5,939 nt of DNA from Coriobacteriales bacterium (GCA_031290695.1 JAITNB010000101.1:1-5939); one strand, 5' to 3'; shown: positions 1-5,939, counted from the first letter of the stretch. Numbers and translations are program-made. The notes: a model not told the origin generated them from the sequence alone.

Positions 1-26
1 GATAGGATATGACAACTAAGTCACAA

Positions 27-92
27 CTACCCCGCAGGTAGGGGGCTTTACCTGTTCATGATGGGAACCACCCGGTGAATAAGGAGGTTCCC
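27..92 (+). promoter_or_regulatory. Structured 5' leader of the M15 peptidase gene, with competing hairpins and a partly sequestered ribosome binding site
   Basis: Three inverted repeats are visible. CTACC at 27-31 can pair with GGTAG at 37-41. CAGGTA at 35-40 can pair with TACCTG at 49-54. These two share GGTA at 37-40, so they exclude each other. Further down, GGGAACC at 63-69 pairs perfectly with GGTTCCC at 86-92. That stem takes in the last two bases of the Shine-Dalgarno sequence AAGGAGG (81-87) and most of the gap to the ATG at 95. The arrangement would suit translational control, but I do not recognise it as a known riboswitch class and no ligand can be named. The true 5' end of the transcript is not visible, since a promoter could lie before the window. 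Confidence 0.35.
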
Positions 93-94
93 TG

Positions 95-889
95 ATGAAG
101 CAGGTAGCCCTGATATCGACTATCGTCATGGTGATTGCGCTGTACTGCGCCGTTACCGGCATACAGGACAGCGTTGCAGCACACGCAAAGAACGACCAGG
201 AGGAGAGAAGCCCCTTTGTCTCCGCATACCTGTGGGATGGCTCGGTTGCATATGAGGAGGACGCGCAGACAGGGGAGGGCCTGCCTGTCTCCGCGTACCC
301 ATACGGTGCTGCCAACGACCATCTGGGCGAGGATTGGATGCTCGTCCTGGTCAACGCCCACAACCCTTTGCCGGATGGATTCACGCCCTCGCTCGCTACC
401 CTTCCTAACGGGCTGGAGTTCGACGCGCGTGCCGTTGGCGAACTTGAGCGGATGCTTGCGGACGCGCGACAGCAGGGCCTCGCGCCCCTCGTCTGCTCGG
501 CCTACCGTGACTACGGCTTCCAACAGACGCTTTTTGGCGCAGAGGTGGCTCGGTATCGGGGCCAGGGCCTGTCCCTGGAAGAGGCCTCCACGGTTGCCCG
601 GAAGTCGGTCGCGTATCCGGGTACGAGCGAGCATCACCTGGGGCTGGCAGCAGACATCGTCCCCGCCGACCACCAGGTACTTGACGAAGCCCAGAGCCAG
701 ACCCCCTTGTATGCCTGGCTCGTCGCACATTGCGCCGACTACGGCTTCATCCTCCGGTATCCTGCAAACAAGACCGGGGTCACCGGCATCATGTTCGAGC
801 CCTGGCACTACCGGTATGTGGGGTACGAGGCCGCTCAGGCTATCATGCGAAGCGGCCTGTGCCTGGAGGAGTACCTGGGAGCGGCTTGA
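95..889 (+). CDS. VanY/LdcB-like M15B zinc carboxypeptidase (peptidoglycan peptide trimming)
   Basis: The 264-residue protein is predicted to remove the C-terminal D-alanine from peptidoglycan stem peptides outside the membrane. The D,D- (pentapeptide) and L,D- (tetrapeptide) specificities cannot be told apart here. A hydrophobic segment at residues 4-20 is an uncleaved anchor or signal peptide; Cys18 is preceded by Tyr, so it is a poor lipobox. A variable stretch follows to about residue 80, then the family opening (LVLVNAHNPLP, 83-93). The SxYR substrate motif is Ser135-Arg138. The zinc and catalytic motifs are SxHxxGxAxD at 178-187 (ligands His180 and Asp187) and EPWH at 235-238 (catalytic Glu235, ligand His238), so all expected catalytic residues are present. 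The start is supported by AAGGAGG at 81-87, seven bases before the ATG. No vanR/S/H/A/X-type genes are nearby, so a housekeeping wall-remodelling role is likelier than glycopeptide resistance. Confidence 0.9.
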   Translation: MKQVALISTIVMVIALYCAVTGIQDSVAAHAKNDQEERSPFVSAYLWDGSVAYEEDAQTGEGLPVSAYPYGAANDHLGEDWMLVLVNAHNPLPDGFTPSLATLPNGLEFDARAVGELERMLADARQQGLAPLVCSAYRDYGFQQTLFGAEVARYRGQGLSLEEASTVARKSVAYPGTSEHHLGLAADIVPADHQVLDEAQSQTPLYAWLVAHCADYGFILRYPANKTGVTGIMFEPWHYRYVGYEAAQAIMRSGLCLEEYLGAA

Positions 890-910
890 AGGACGTCCAC
901 GGCACTCTGG

Positions 911-940
911 TTGGCGCGATGCGTGTAAATGTCTCATAAT
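911..940 (+). promoter_or_regulatory. Candidate sigma-70-type promoter for the DUF885 gene
   Basis: TTGGCG at 911-916 (four of six matches to TTGACA) is followed after 18 bases by CATAAT at 935-940 (five of six matches to TATAAT). Transcription would begin near 947, giving a leader of roughly 38 bases to the proposed TTG start at 985. The site lies in the 95-base gap after the M15 peptidase stop codon, where no intrinsic terminator is visible, so read-through from the upstream gene also remains possible. Confidence 0.45.
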
Positions 941-970
941 GTCATCATTCAGTATCGTTTGGCATTATGA
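934..970 (+). repeat. Inverted repeat overlapping the DUF885 promoter -10 element
   Basis: TCATAATG at 934-941 is the exact reverse complement of CATTATGA at 963-970. In RNA the pairing extends inward through one G-U pair to positions 944 and 960, giving an 11-bp stem around a 15-base loop. The left arm contains the -10 hexamer CATAAT, and the right arm covers the two upstream ATG codons at 967 and 970. As DNA it could be an operator for a dimeric regulator. As RNA it could form only in transcripts reading through from the peptidase gene. No T-run follows, so it is not a standard terminator. Confidence 0.45.
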
Positions 971-971
971 T

Positions 972-976
972 GGGAG
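972..976 (+). promoter_or_regulatory. Ribosome binding site that favours the TTG start of the DUF885 gene
   Basis: GGGAG lies eight bases before the TTG at 985 but downstream of the alternative ATG codons at 967 and 970, which it cannot serve. This decides the start together with the signal peptide, whose Met-Lys-Arg beginning appears only when translation starts at the TTG. Confidence 0.6.
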
Positions 977-984
977 AGACACCG

Positions 985-2763
985 TTGAAACGAATCATTG
1001 CAGCCTTGCTGTCGCTGCTCCTTGCCTTGCAGTTTGCGCCTATGGCCCAGGCGGCGCCTTTCCACCAAGGCGCGCCAGAGGCAGTTGCCCCCGGTCTTGC
1101 AGCACCAGAAGGCACAGGCGACCCCAGCTCTGCTGCCGCCGCGCTTGACGAGCTGGCTGCTGAGCTCTTCGTCTATGAGGCCTCATACAGCACCGATACG
1201 CTCAACCTGATGGTGGCGCATCCCGAGAAGTACGGCATCGAGCGCTTTGACCCCACGCTGGGCGACCCCTGCGACCCGCAGGCCCTCAAGGGCCAGACCA
1301 AGTATTACCACACGCTGCTGCTCAGGCTTGAGGGCATCGACTATGCGGCGTTACCGTCCAGCGGGCAGGTCACCTATGACGTTTTGGCAGACTCCCTGGG
1401 CCTCTGGGTCGAATATGCGAACTTCACCTATCATCAGGAGCCGCTGGCCCCTGCGATGGGATTGCACGTGCAGTTGCCGCTTACGTTTACCGAGTACCAT
1501 TTTCGCACGGTACAGGATATCGAGGATTACCTGGCACTCCTTGAGGATGCGCCCCGTTACCTGGAGCAGGTCGCCCAGTTCGAGCGCGACAAGGCCAGCC
1601 GCGGGCTCTTCATGAATGCCAGTGCGCTCGACACCGTCATCGGGGAATGCGAGGACCTTATCGATGACGAGGCGGCAGACAACTTCCTCGTGCGCTTCTT
1701 CGACGAGTTGCTTACAGGCGATGACCCCCTGTTTGCCAACCTCGACGAAAGCACAAAGGAAACCTATCGCACACGCAACCTCCAGGCCGTTGGGCAGCAG
1801 TTCATCCCGGCATATCAGAACCTCATCTCCACGCTCACCAGCCTTGAGGAATCCACCCATCAAGGTGGCGTCTCGAGCTATCCCCGTGGTCAGGCGTACT
1901 ACAGCCTCCTGATGCGCACCGAGGGATTCTCCCGCACACCCAGCGACGCGCTCGACCTTCTCACCACCCGCATAGATGAGGGGTTTGGAGAAATGCTGGA
2001 CCTTCCTTATACCAGCCTGCCCGAACGCGATGAGAGTCCCGAGGAGGTACTTGCCTACCTTGAAGGCATCTTGGGGACGGAGTTCCCTGAGCTTGGCGCC
2101 GTGAACTACACGGTCAAGGAGATCTCGGAGGAGCTGGGCAACGACGTGGTGATGGCATACTACCTTATGCCCCCCGTCGACGAGCCTGACAACAACATCA
2201 TACGGGTCAACCCGGACAACATACCGCCAAGTGAGCTGTTCACGACGCTTGCGCATGAGGGGTTTCCGGGGCACCTGTACCAGACGGTCTACTTTAGCCG
2301 TAGCAACCCGACACCCATACGGCAGGCTGTGGGTTACTCCGGGTATTCAGAGGGTTACGCTATGTATGTCGAGGAATACGCGATGGGCCTTGAGGGGTTG
2401 AGCGAGGACGGGCTCAGGTTTGCCAAGCTTATGAACGAGACCGATTATTACCTCTATGCGGCTGTTGACATCGGCGTCAACTACCAGGGATGGAGCAGCG
2501 CCCAAACCGAGTCCTACCTCGCGCAATGGGGCCTTGAGTCGATGGGGCAGCCGTTGTACGAGAACGCGCTTGAGGTTCCGGCGGTCTATCTCGATTACGG
2601 GCTCGGCCTCCTCGAGTTCCTCGAACTGCGCGGGAGTGCAGAGACTGCGCTGGGGGGCTCGTTTGACCCGCTGGCCTTTCACACCTTCATCCTCGACCTG
2701 GGGCCGGTGCCCTTTGGCATCCTCACGGCGCGCTTTGACGAGTGGCTCGAGGAACAAGGATAG
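985..2763 (+). CDS. Exported DUF885-family protein, putative zinc metallopeptidase
   Basis: The protein has 592 residues from the chosen start, a normal length for DUF885 (PF05960), a family without an agreed biochemical role but with metallopeptidase-like motifs. I chose TTG at 985 over ATG at 967 or 970. GGGAG at 972-976 sits eight bases before the TTG, while the ATGs have no Shine-Dalgarno sequence and lie in a hairpin arm. The TTG start also gives a textbook signal peptide: MKR, a hydrophobic core at residues 4-18, and AQA with cleavage after Ala23. There is no lipobox cysteine, so the product is probably released or wall-associated. The family signature HEGFPGH is at residues 424-430, and the downstream SEGYAMYVEE segment has Glu456; His424, His430 and Glu456 are plausible metal ligands and Glu425 a plausible catalytic base, by analogy. 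Other family-like stretches are the tyrosine-rich YYSLLMRTEGF segment and the preceding helical region. The substrate is unknown; a peptide is the reasonable guess given the neighbouring wall peptidase. Confidence 0.82.
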   Translation: MKRIIAALLSLLLALQFAPMAQAAPFHQGAPEAVAPGLAAPEGTGDPSSAAAALDELAAELFVYEASYSTDTLNLMVAHPEKYGIERFDPTLGDPCDPQALKGQTKYYHTLLLRLEGIDYAALPSSGQVTYDVLADSLGLWVEYANFTYHQEPLAPAMGLHVQLPLTFTEYHFRTVQDIEDYLALLEDAPRYLEQVAQFERDKASRGLFMNASALDTVIGECEDLIDDEAADNFLVRFFDELLTGDDPLFANLDESTKETYRTRNLQAVGQQFIPAYQNLISTLTSLEESTHQGGVSSYPRGQAYYSLLMRTEGFSRTPSDALDLLTTRIDEGFGEMLDLPYTSLPERDESPEEVLAYLEGILGTEFPELGAVNYTVKEISEELGNDVVMAYYLMPPVDEPDNNIIRVNPDNIPPSELFTTLAHEGFPGHLYQTVYFSRSNPTPIRQAVGYSGYSEGYAMYVEEYAMGLEGLSEDGLRFAKLMNETDYYLYAAVDIGVNYQGWSSAQTESYLAQWGLESMGQPLYENALEVPAVYLDYGLGLLEFLELRGSAETALGGSFDPLAFHTFILDLGPVPFGILTARFDEWLEEQG

Positions 2764-2770
2764 TCTGTGG

Positions 2771-2796
2771 TCTTTCTGAGCCTATCTTTCTAAGCC
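2771..2796 (+). repeat. Two direct 12-mers upstream of the kinase promoter
   Basis: TCTTTCTGAGCC at 2771-2782 and TCTTTCTAAGCC at 2785-2796 differ at one base and have a 14-base period. They lie about 36 to 61 bases before the predicted transcript start near 2832, in front of a promoter that has a strong -10 but no -35 element. That is where an activator would bind. The regulator is unknown, and chance duplication in a short gap cannot be excluded. Confidence 0.45.
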
Positions 2797-2816
2797 CTAT
2801 GCGCGGCCCGCAGTAT

Positions 2817-2825
2817 TGCTATAAT
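2817..2825 (+). promoter_or_regulatory. Consensus extended -10 promoter of the hybrid kinase gene
   Basis: The sequence is TGCTATAAT, a perfect TGnTATAAT extended -10. No recognisable -35 hexamer is found 16-18 bases upstream, which is tolerated by extended -10 promoters. The expected transcript start is near 2832. The last two bases of the hexamer are the first two of an ATG at 2824 that opens the same frame, so this ATG would not be present in the mRNA made here. Confidence 0.65.
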
Positions 2826-2826
2826 G

Positions 2827-2852
2827 CCGTATACGGACATAACAGCCGTTAT
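2827..2852 (+). repeat. Palindrome and small hairpin at the start of the kinase transcript
   Basis: CCGTATACGG at 2827-2836 is a perfect 10-bp palindrome covering the predicted transcription start near 2832. Directly after it, ATAAC at 2839-2843 and GTTAT at 2848-2852 form a 5-bp inverted repeat with a 4-base loop, ending nine bases before the Shine-Dalgarno sequence. The first could be a repressor operator and the second a weak leader hairpin. No regulator can be assigned from sequence. Confidence 0.4.
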
Positions 2853-2860
2853 CACTCCTA

Positions 2861-2866
2861 GAGGGG
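2861..2866 (+). promoter_or_regulatory. Ribosome binding site that sets the kinase start at 2875
   Basis: GAGGGG lies eight bases upstream of the ATG at 2875, an ideal distance. The alternative in-frame ATG at 2824 has no Shine-Dalgarno sequence and lies inside the -10 promoter element, so the start at 2875 is preferred and the annotated protein is 17 residues shorter. Confidence 0.6.
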
Positions 2867-2874
2867 TTTCTGGT

Positions 2875-4626
2875 ATGCGGGCATTGCGAAGGCTTATACA
2901 TCAATTGGTATATTCTGAGGAAATCCCCCTAGATGCGCGGATGCTCAACCTCGTCTGCCTGTTGGGGCTGGTCGCTGCGGTTGCGGCCACTATCGTGCGC
3001 CTTATCGAGCAGGTCCCTGTTATCACGATAGCCACCATGGTGGTGATGCTCATCTCTATCGTCGCCCTCTTGGTCGTTGCCAACCGCTTTAGGATATACA
3101 ACGTTGCCACCTGGGTGACCTTGCTTGTGTTGTGCAATGTGCTGTTTCCGGCGATCTTCTTCACCAACGGCGGCACCAACAGCGGTATGGCAGCCTATTT
3201 TGTGCTGACCATCGTTATCATCTTTATCTTGTCGCAGGGCAGGGCCTTCGCGCTCCTCATGATCATCCACATTGTGTGCCTGCTCGCCTCATACTTTGTC
3301 TACTACCAGTATCCTGGCCTGTTTGTCACACTCACCACAACCCAGCTGTATATCGACACCATCCAATCGTTCATTATTGCCGGATTCTTCCTCGGAACGG
3401 TCTTTGCGTTTCAAAGAAGGCTCTACACTGATGAGAAGCTCAAGGCCGAGAAGGCGAGCCAGGCAAAGAGCGAGTTCCTCGCCAACATGAGCCACGAGAT
3501 ACGCACGCCCATGAACGCCATCATCGGGATGGCGAATATCGCGAAGGCGGCCCCCGATGTGGAGAAGAAGGATTACTGCCTCGACAAGATAGACGATGCC
3601 TCGGTACACCTTCTGGGCGTGATCAACGATATTCTCGATATGTCGAAGATCGAGGCGAACCGGCTGGAACTCAGCAACGAGCCGTTCTCCTTTACGAAGA
3701 TGGTTGCCGACGTGCAAAACGTCATCAGCCTCAAGGTCGAGGAGAAGCAACAGCAGTTTACGGTCAACATCTCCAAGGCTATCCCCGATGCGCTTATCGG
3801 CGACCGCCAGCGCTTGGCGCAGGTTATCACAAACCTCCTCTCCAATGCGACAAAGTTCACGCCGGAGGAGGGCACCCTGCATCTCGACGCGCGTTTGCTC
3901 AAGCAGGAAGGCGATGGCATTGTCCTGCAAATCGACGTGAAGGATACCGGCATTGGCATCAACGAGGAGCAGCAAAGCCGTTTGTTCAGCCCCTTCGAGC
4001 AGGCGGATAACCGCATATCGCGCCGGTTTGGCGGTACGGGCCTGGGCCTCGTCATATCACGGAACATCGTCGAGATGATGGGTGGCCGCATCTGGCTCGA
4101 CTCCAAGGAGGGGAGGGGATCGACCTTCTCCTTTACCGTCGAGCTGCGACGTGGCGACGAGGTGCAGGAGGACTCGCTGCGACCTGCGACGCAAACAGAC
4201 GTAGCACCAGGTGACGCTAGCGACGACACGTATGAAGACGGGGGACTTGAGGGCCGTTACCTGCTGCTGGCCGAGGACATGGAGGTCAACCGAGAGATTG
4301 TATTGGCGCTGCTTGAGCCGTTGGGAGTGAGCATAGACTGCGCGGTATCGGGAACCGAGGCCGTGGCGCTTTTTGTTGAGAATCCCGGGCGCTACGACCT
4401 GATATTCATGGACCTGCATATGCCCGAGATGGACGGCTATGAGGCCACCCGGCGTATCCGCGCCCTTGAGGGTGAGGGCGACAAGCCCATCCCCATCATA
4501 GCGATGACCGCCAATGTGTTCCAGGAAGACATAGACAAATGCCTCGCCATAGGCATGAACGACCACATAGGCAAGCCTCTGGACTTCAACACCGTTCTCG
4601 CGAAGCTGCGTCACTACCTGCCATAA
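2875..4626 (+). CDS. Membrane-bound hybrid sensor histidine kinase with C-terminal receiver domain
   Basis: The protein has 583 residues from the ATG at 2875. About six hydrophobic helices (roughly 23-43, 48-69, 76-97, 105-119, 124-143, 163-180) form an integral membrane sensor with almost no extracytoplasmic domain, apart from a small loop containing FTNGGTNSG near residues 96-104. A short linker leads to the HisKA dimerisation helix, with the phospho-accepting His207 in [12 protein letters not shown]. The ATPase domain shows the N box (Asn320, Asn324), the G1 motif DTGIGI from Asp357, an FEQ segment, and the G2 motif GGTGLGL at 386-392. An acidic linker follows. The receiver domain has the acidic pair Glu467/Asp468, phospho-acceptor Asp513 in [10 protein letters not shown], Thr545 and Lys567, so all key residues are intact. 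There is no HPt or DNA-binding output domain, and no adjacent response regulator, so phosphoryl groups would have to pass to partners encoded elsewhere. The stimulus is unknown. The stop codon lies about 10 bases from the 3' end of convergent rnpB. Confidence 0.95.
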   Translation: MRALRRLIHQLVYSEEIPLDARMLNLVCLLGLVAAVAATIVRLIEQVPVITIATMVVMLISIVALLVVANRFRIYNVATWVTLLVLCNVLFPAIFFTNGGTNSGMAAYFVLTIVIIFILSQGRAFALLMIIHIVCLLASYFVYYQYPGLFVTLTTTQLYIDTIQSFIIAGFFLGTVFAFQRRLYTDEKLKAEKASQAKSEFLANMSHEIRTPMNAIIGMANIAKAAPDVEKKDYCLDKIDDASVHLLGVINDILDMSKIEANRLELSNEPFSFTKMVADVQNVISLKVEEKQQQFTVNISKAIPDALIGDRQRLAQVITNLLSNATKFTPEEGTLHLDARLLKQEGDGIVLQIDVKDTGIGINEEQQSRLFSPFEQADNRISRRFGGTGLGLVISRNIVEMMGGRIWLDSKEGRGSTFSFTVELRRGDEVQEDSLRPATQTDVAPGDASDDTYEDGGLEGRYLLLAEDMEVNREIVLALLEPLGVSIDCAVSGTEAVALFVENPGRYDLIFMDLHMPEMDGYEATRRIRALEGEGDKPIPIIAMTANVFQEDIDKCLAIGMNDHIGKPLDFNTVLAKLRHYLP

Positions 4627-4636
4627 TGCCAATCAG

Positions 4637-5014
4637 GGGGCTTGGAGAGGGCCGGTAAGCCGGATTCTGTCGTGGGATGGCCATTTATCTGGGAATGTTG
4701 TCGCCAACATCCTCAAGCGGGCAACCCGAACGCGGGTCGGGCCAACCCATAGCGTTCCTATTTGCCCTTGCTCCAGATGGGGTTTGCCAAGCCGCCTTGT
4801 TGCCAAGACGCTGGTGCGCTCTTACCGCACCGTTTCAGCTTTTCTCCCGCGCACGGCGGGGGAGTTTTCTTTTCTGTGGCACTTTCCGTCGGGTCGCCCC
4901 GCCCAGCCGTTAGCTGGCATCCTGCCCTGTGGAGTCCGGACTTTCCTCATGCGGCCTGATGTGCGGGCCCAGGGCCCAAGGCTCAACACGCGGCCATCTG
5001 GCCCTCTCCAAGCC
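4637..5014 (-). ncRNA. rnpB: RNase P RNA (ribozyme subunit), bacterial type A
   Basis: This is the catalytic RNA that removes 5' leaders from pre-tRNAs, working with the RnpA protein. Read on the minus strand, the hallmarks appear in order. Helix P1 is a perfect 15-bp pairing of 5000-5014 with 4639-4653. P2 pairs 4992-4998 with 4676-4682. The universally conserved core GAGGAAAGTCCGGACTCC is at 4948-4931, and ACAGAAAAGAAAAC at 4877-4864. GGTGCGGTAAGAGCGCACC is at 4831-4813. GGAGCAAGGGCAAATAGG, in the P15 region, starts at 4774 and is followed by P16/P17 pairing. P18 is at 4712-4692 with a GCGA (GNRA) tetraloop. The conserved 3' segment ACAGAATCCGGCTTACCGG precedes P1. P16-P18 indicate type A architecture. 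The 5' end is set by the promoter and P1; the 3' end is approximate. Open frames seen through this region on either strand are accidental. Confidence 0.97.
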
Positions 5015-5019
5015 TGGGT

Positions 5020-5028
5020 ATTGTACCA
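5020..5028 (-). promoter_or_regulatory. Extended -10 promoter of rnpB
   Basis: On the minus strand the sequence is TGGTACAAT, matching TGnTATAAT with one difference. Counting 6-7 bases from the hexamer puts the transcript start at 5013-5014, exactly the first G residues of helix P1. A partial -35 match, AGGACA, is at 5050-5045 with a long 19-base spacer and lies inside the end of the upstream RyR gene. rnpB can therefore be transcribed independently of that gene, although read-through is not excluded. Confidence 0.7.
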
Positions 5029-5038
5029 CAGCGGTGCC

Positions 5039-5939
5039 TCACAGTGTCCTGTATACCCGCAGTCCCACACCCGCAAGCAGCGGGATGATAGCGTGTGCCG
5101 TATCAACGTCCTTTGCGCGCGCTTCCTCGGTGAGCTGCTCCCACGGGAGCATGTCGGGGTGGGTGAGGGGTATCGTTGCGCCGGCGTCATCCACTTTGCA
5201 CCGGTCGTCATTGCGCTCCTCGCCGTAGAGGTATCCTGCTGCGCCCTTTGCGGCGAGCCACATATAGTGCTCAAGGCGTGCGAGCATGTTGATCTCGTCA
5301 TCGGTGAACGCCATGACCGTGGTCGCGCGGGCCTCGCCTGCGTCAAACCCGCATCCTATGGTGTTGAGCTTGCGGGCGAGTAGGTGTACCTGGCGACGGT
5401 TGTCCTCCTGTATCTCCCGAGGCAGTTGCTCCCAGGGCCTCACAAACGGGCCCTGTTGTCCCCGCTCAAGCGACTTGCGGTAGTAGTCCTCATGTATTGC
5501 CCGTGCGAGCTTATCCAGAGAGACCTCAAGGCGGGCCTCGCTCTGCGCGATACGCTCCGCGACTCTATCCATTTCATCATCCTTCCCGTTGGCGGGGCCG
5601 TCATCCCCCTCGCCTTCGCTGCCCGTCATACGTGCCGGCCCGCCGCCAGCCGGCACTTGCGTCTGCACCTGCGCTTGAAGCCCAGGGTTCTCCCTCTCCA
5701 ACCGCTCGACCCGCTTACGCAATGCTGCAACAACGTCTCGCGTGCTGTCTATGGCATCCCGGTTGTGGTACGCCTCCTCGAACAGCCGTGCGAATTGGCC
5801 AGTGAGCAGCCGGTCCTCCGAGCACAGGCACACCTTGTCGCCTTGCTCAAAGTCATGGAGCAGCAAAAACCGCCCCTCCTTGAGCCGCCTGGCCACACCC
5901 GGTACCGCGGCCCGCCCGCCCAACACGACGTGCAGGTTC
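5039..5939 (-). CDS. RyR-repeat protein, C-terminal part (5' end beyond the window)
   Basis: The frame is open to the window edge; the GTG at 5926 has no Shine-Dalgarno sequence, so the gene probably begins outside. Residues below count from that GTG. A region of unknown fold (1-60, with LLLHDF and FARLFEEAYHNR) is followed by a charged, probably coiled-coil segment (62-80) and a flexible Gly/Glu/Asp-rich linker (91-118). The first RyR repeat is at about 139-192 (LARAIHEDYYRKS, RPWEQLP, EDNRRQ, LNTIGC). The second is at about 212-293 (LARLEHYMW, YGEERNDD, HPDMLPWEQLTEEARAKD). These motifs match the RyR domain (PF02026) shared with eukaryotic ryanodine receptors. In bacteria such repeats are often attached to NAD-binding TrkA-N/RCK modules and have been proposed to sense nucleotides; whether an RCK module lies upstream here cannot be seen. 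No signal peptide or membrane segment is visible. The stop codon is about 24 bases before the rnpB 5' end. Confidence 0.8.
   Translation of the reverse strand, partial: NLHVVLGGRAAVPGVARRLKEGRFLLLHDFEQGDKVCLCSEDRLLTGQFARLFEEAYHNRDAIDSTRDVVAALRKRVERLERENPGLQAQVQTQVPAGGGPARMTGSEGEGDDGPANGKDDEMDRVAERIAQSEARLEVSLDKLARAIHEDYYRKSLERGQQGPFVRPWEQLPREIQEDNRRQVHLLARKLNTIGCGFDAGEARATTVMAFTDDEINMLARLEHYMWLAAKGAAGYLYGEERNDDRCKVDDAGATIPLTHPDMLPWEQLTEEARAKDVDTAHAIIPLLAGVGLRVYRTL

Noticed and set aside
20..60. Possible right-end hairpin of an IS200/IS605-type element
   Set aside because: Only small GC-rich stems are visible, with no transposase, TnpB remnant or opposite end in the window.
63..83. Resemblance of GGGAAccacccGGTGaA to part of a cobalamin riboswitch
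   Set aside because: No B12 box or other conserved core elements are present, and the region is too short; the match is probably accidental.
56..937. Long minus-strand open frame opposite the M15 peptidase gene
   Set aside because: It is a by-product of high GC content. The plus strand encodes a protein with every catalytic motif of its family and a good RBS, whereas the antisense product has no recognisable domain.
1351..2274. Long minus-strand open frame opposite the DUF885 gene
   Set aside because: The plus frame contains the family signature and a signal peptide; the antisense frame is compositionally a shadow with no RBS or domain.
2801..2813. TGCG(CGGCC)CGCA hairpin as a terminator of the DUF885 gene
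   Set aside because: The stem is only four base pairs and no T-run follows.
3289..3975. Minus-strand open frame opposite the kinase core
   Set aside because: It lies across the conserved HisKA and ATPase domain codons and is leucine- and aspartate-rich in the way antisense frames of such genes are.
4639..5014. Perfect 15-bp inverted repeat that could suggest terminal repeats of a mobile element
   Set aside because: It is helix P1 of RNase P RNA; all the other rnpB core elements lie between the arms.
4784..5383. Open frames on both strands through the rnpB region (plus 4784-5383, minus 4822-5346)
   Set aside because: They run through the highly conserved RNase P RNA core and the end of the RyR gene; their cysteine-, serine- and arginine-rich products show no domain.

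Overview
The window is GC-rich bacterial chromosome with dense gene packing, long high-GC coding frames and an RNase P RNA gene of the ancestral (type A) bacterial architecture. The RNase P RNA core and the style of the exported proteins look like a high-GC Gram-positive. My best guess is an actinomycetotal lineage such as Coriobacteriia; this is inference from general style, not from a search.

Layout, plus strand: (1) a structured leader (about 1-94) feeding a membrane-anchored or secreted VanY/LdcB-like M15 peptidase (95-889); (2) a promoter inside an inverted repeat, then an exported DUF885-family putative zinc metallopeptidase whose real start is probably the TTG at 985 (985-2763); (3) a 14-nt-period direct repeat, a consensus extended -10 promoter and a palindrome, then a six-helix membrane hybrid histidine kinase with a C-terminal receiver domain (start re-assigned to 2875, end 4626). 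Layout, minus strand: (4) rnpB, the RNase P RNA (about 4637-5014), convergent with the kinase gene and separated from it by about 10 nt; (5) immediately upstream of rnpB, the 3' part of a gene for a protein with two RyR (ryanodine-receptor-type) repeats (5039 to the window edge, 5' end outside).

The three plus-strand genes share a cell-envelope theme (wall peptide trimming, exported peptidase, membrane sensor). At least two of them appear to have their own promoters, so they are neighbours rather than a demonstrated operon. The rnpB promoter, an extended -10 at 5020-5028, sits in the short gap after the RyR gene and predicts a transcript start at the first base of helix P1.

The least ordinary items are the RyR-repeat protein, the control regions upstream of the peptidase, DUF885 and kinase genes, and the terminator-less convergence of the kinase gene with rnpB. 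I see no CRISPR array, tRNA, insertion sequence or clear intrinsic terminator. I found no convincing complete novel system.
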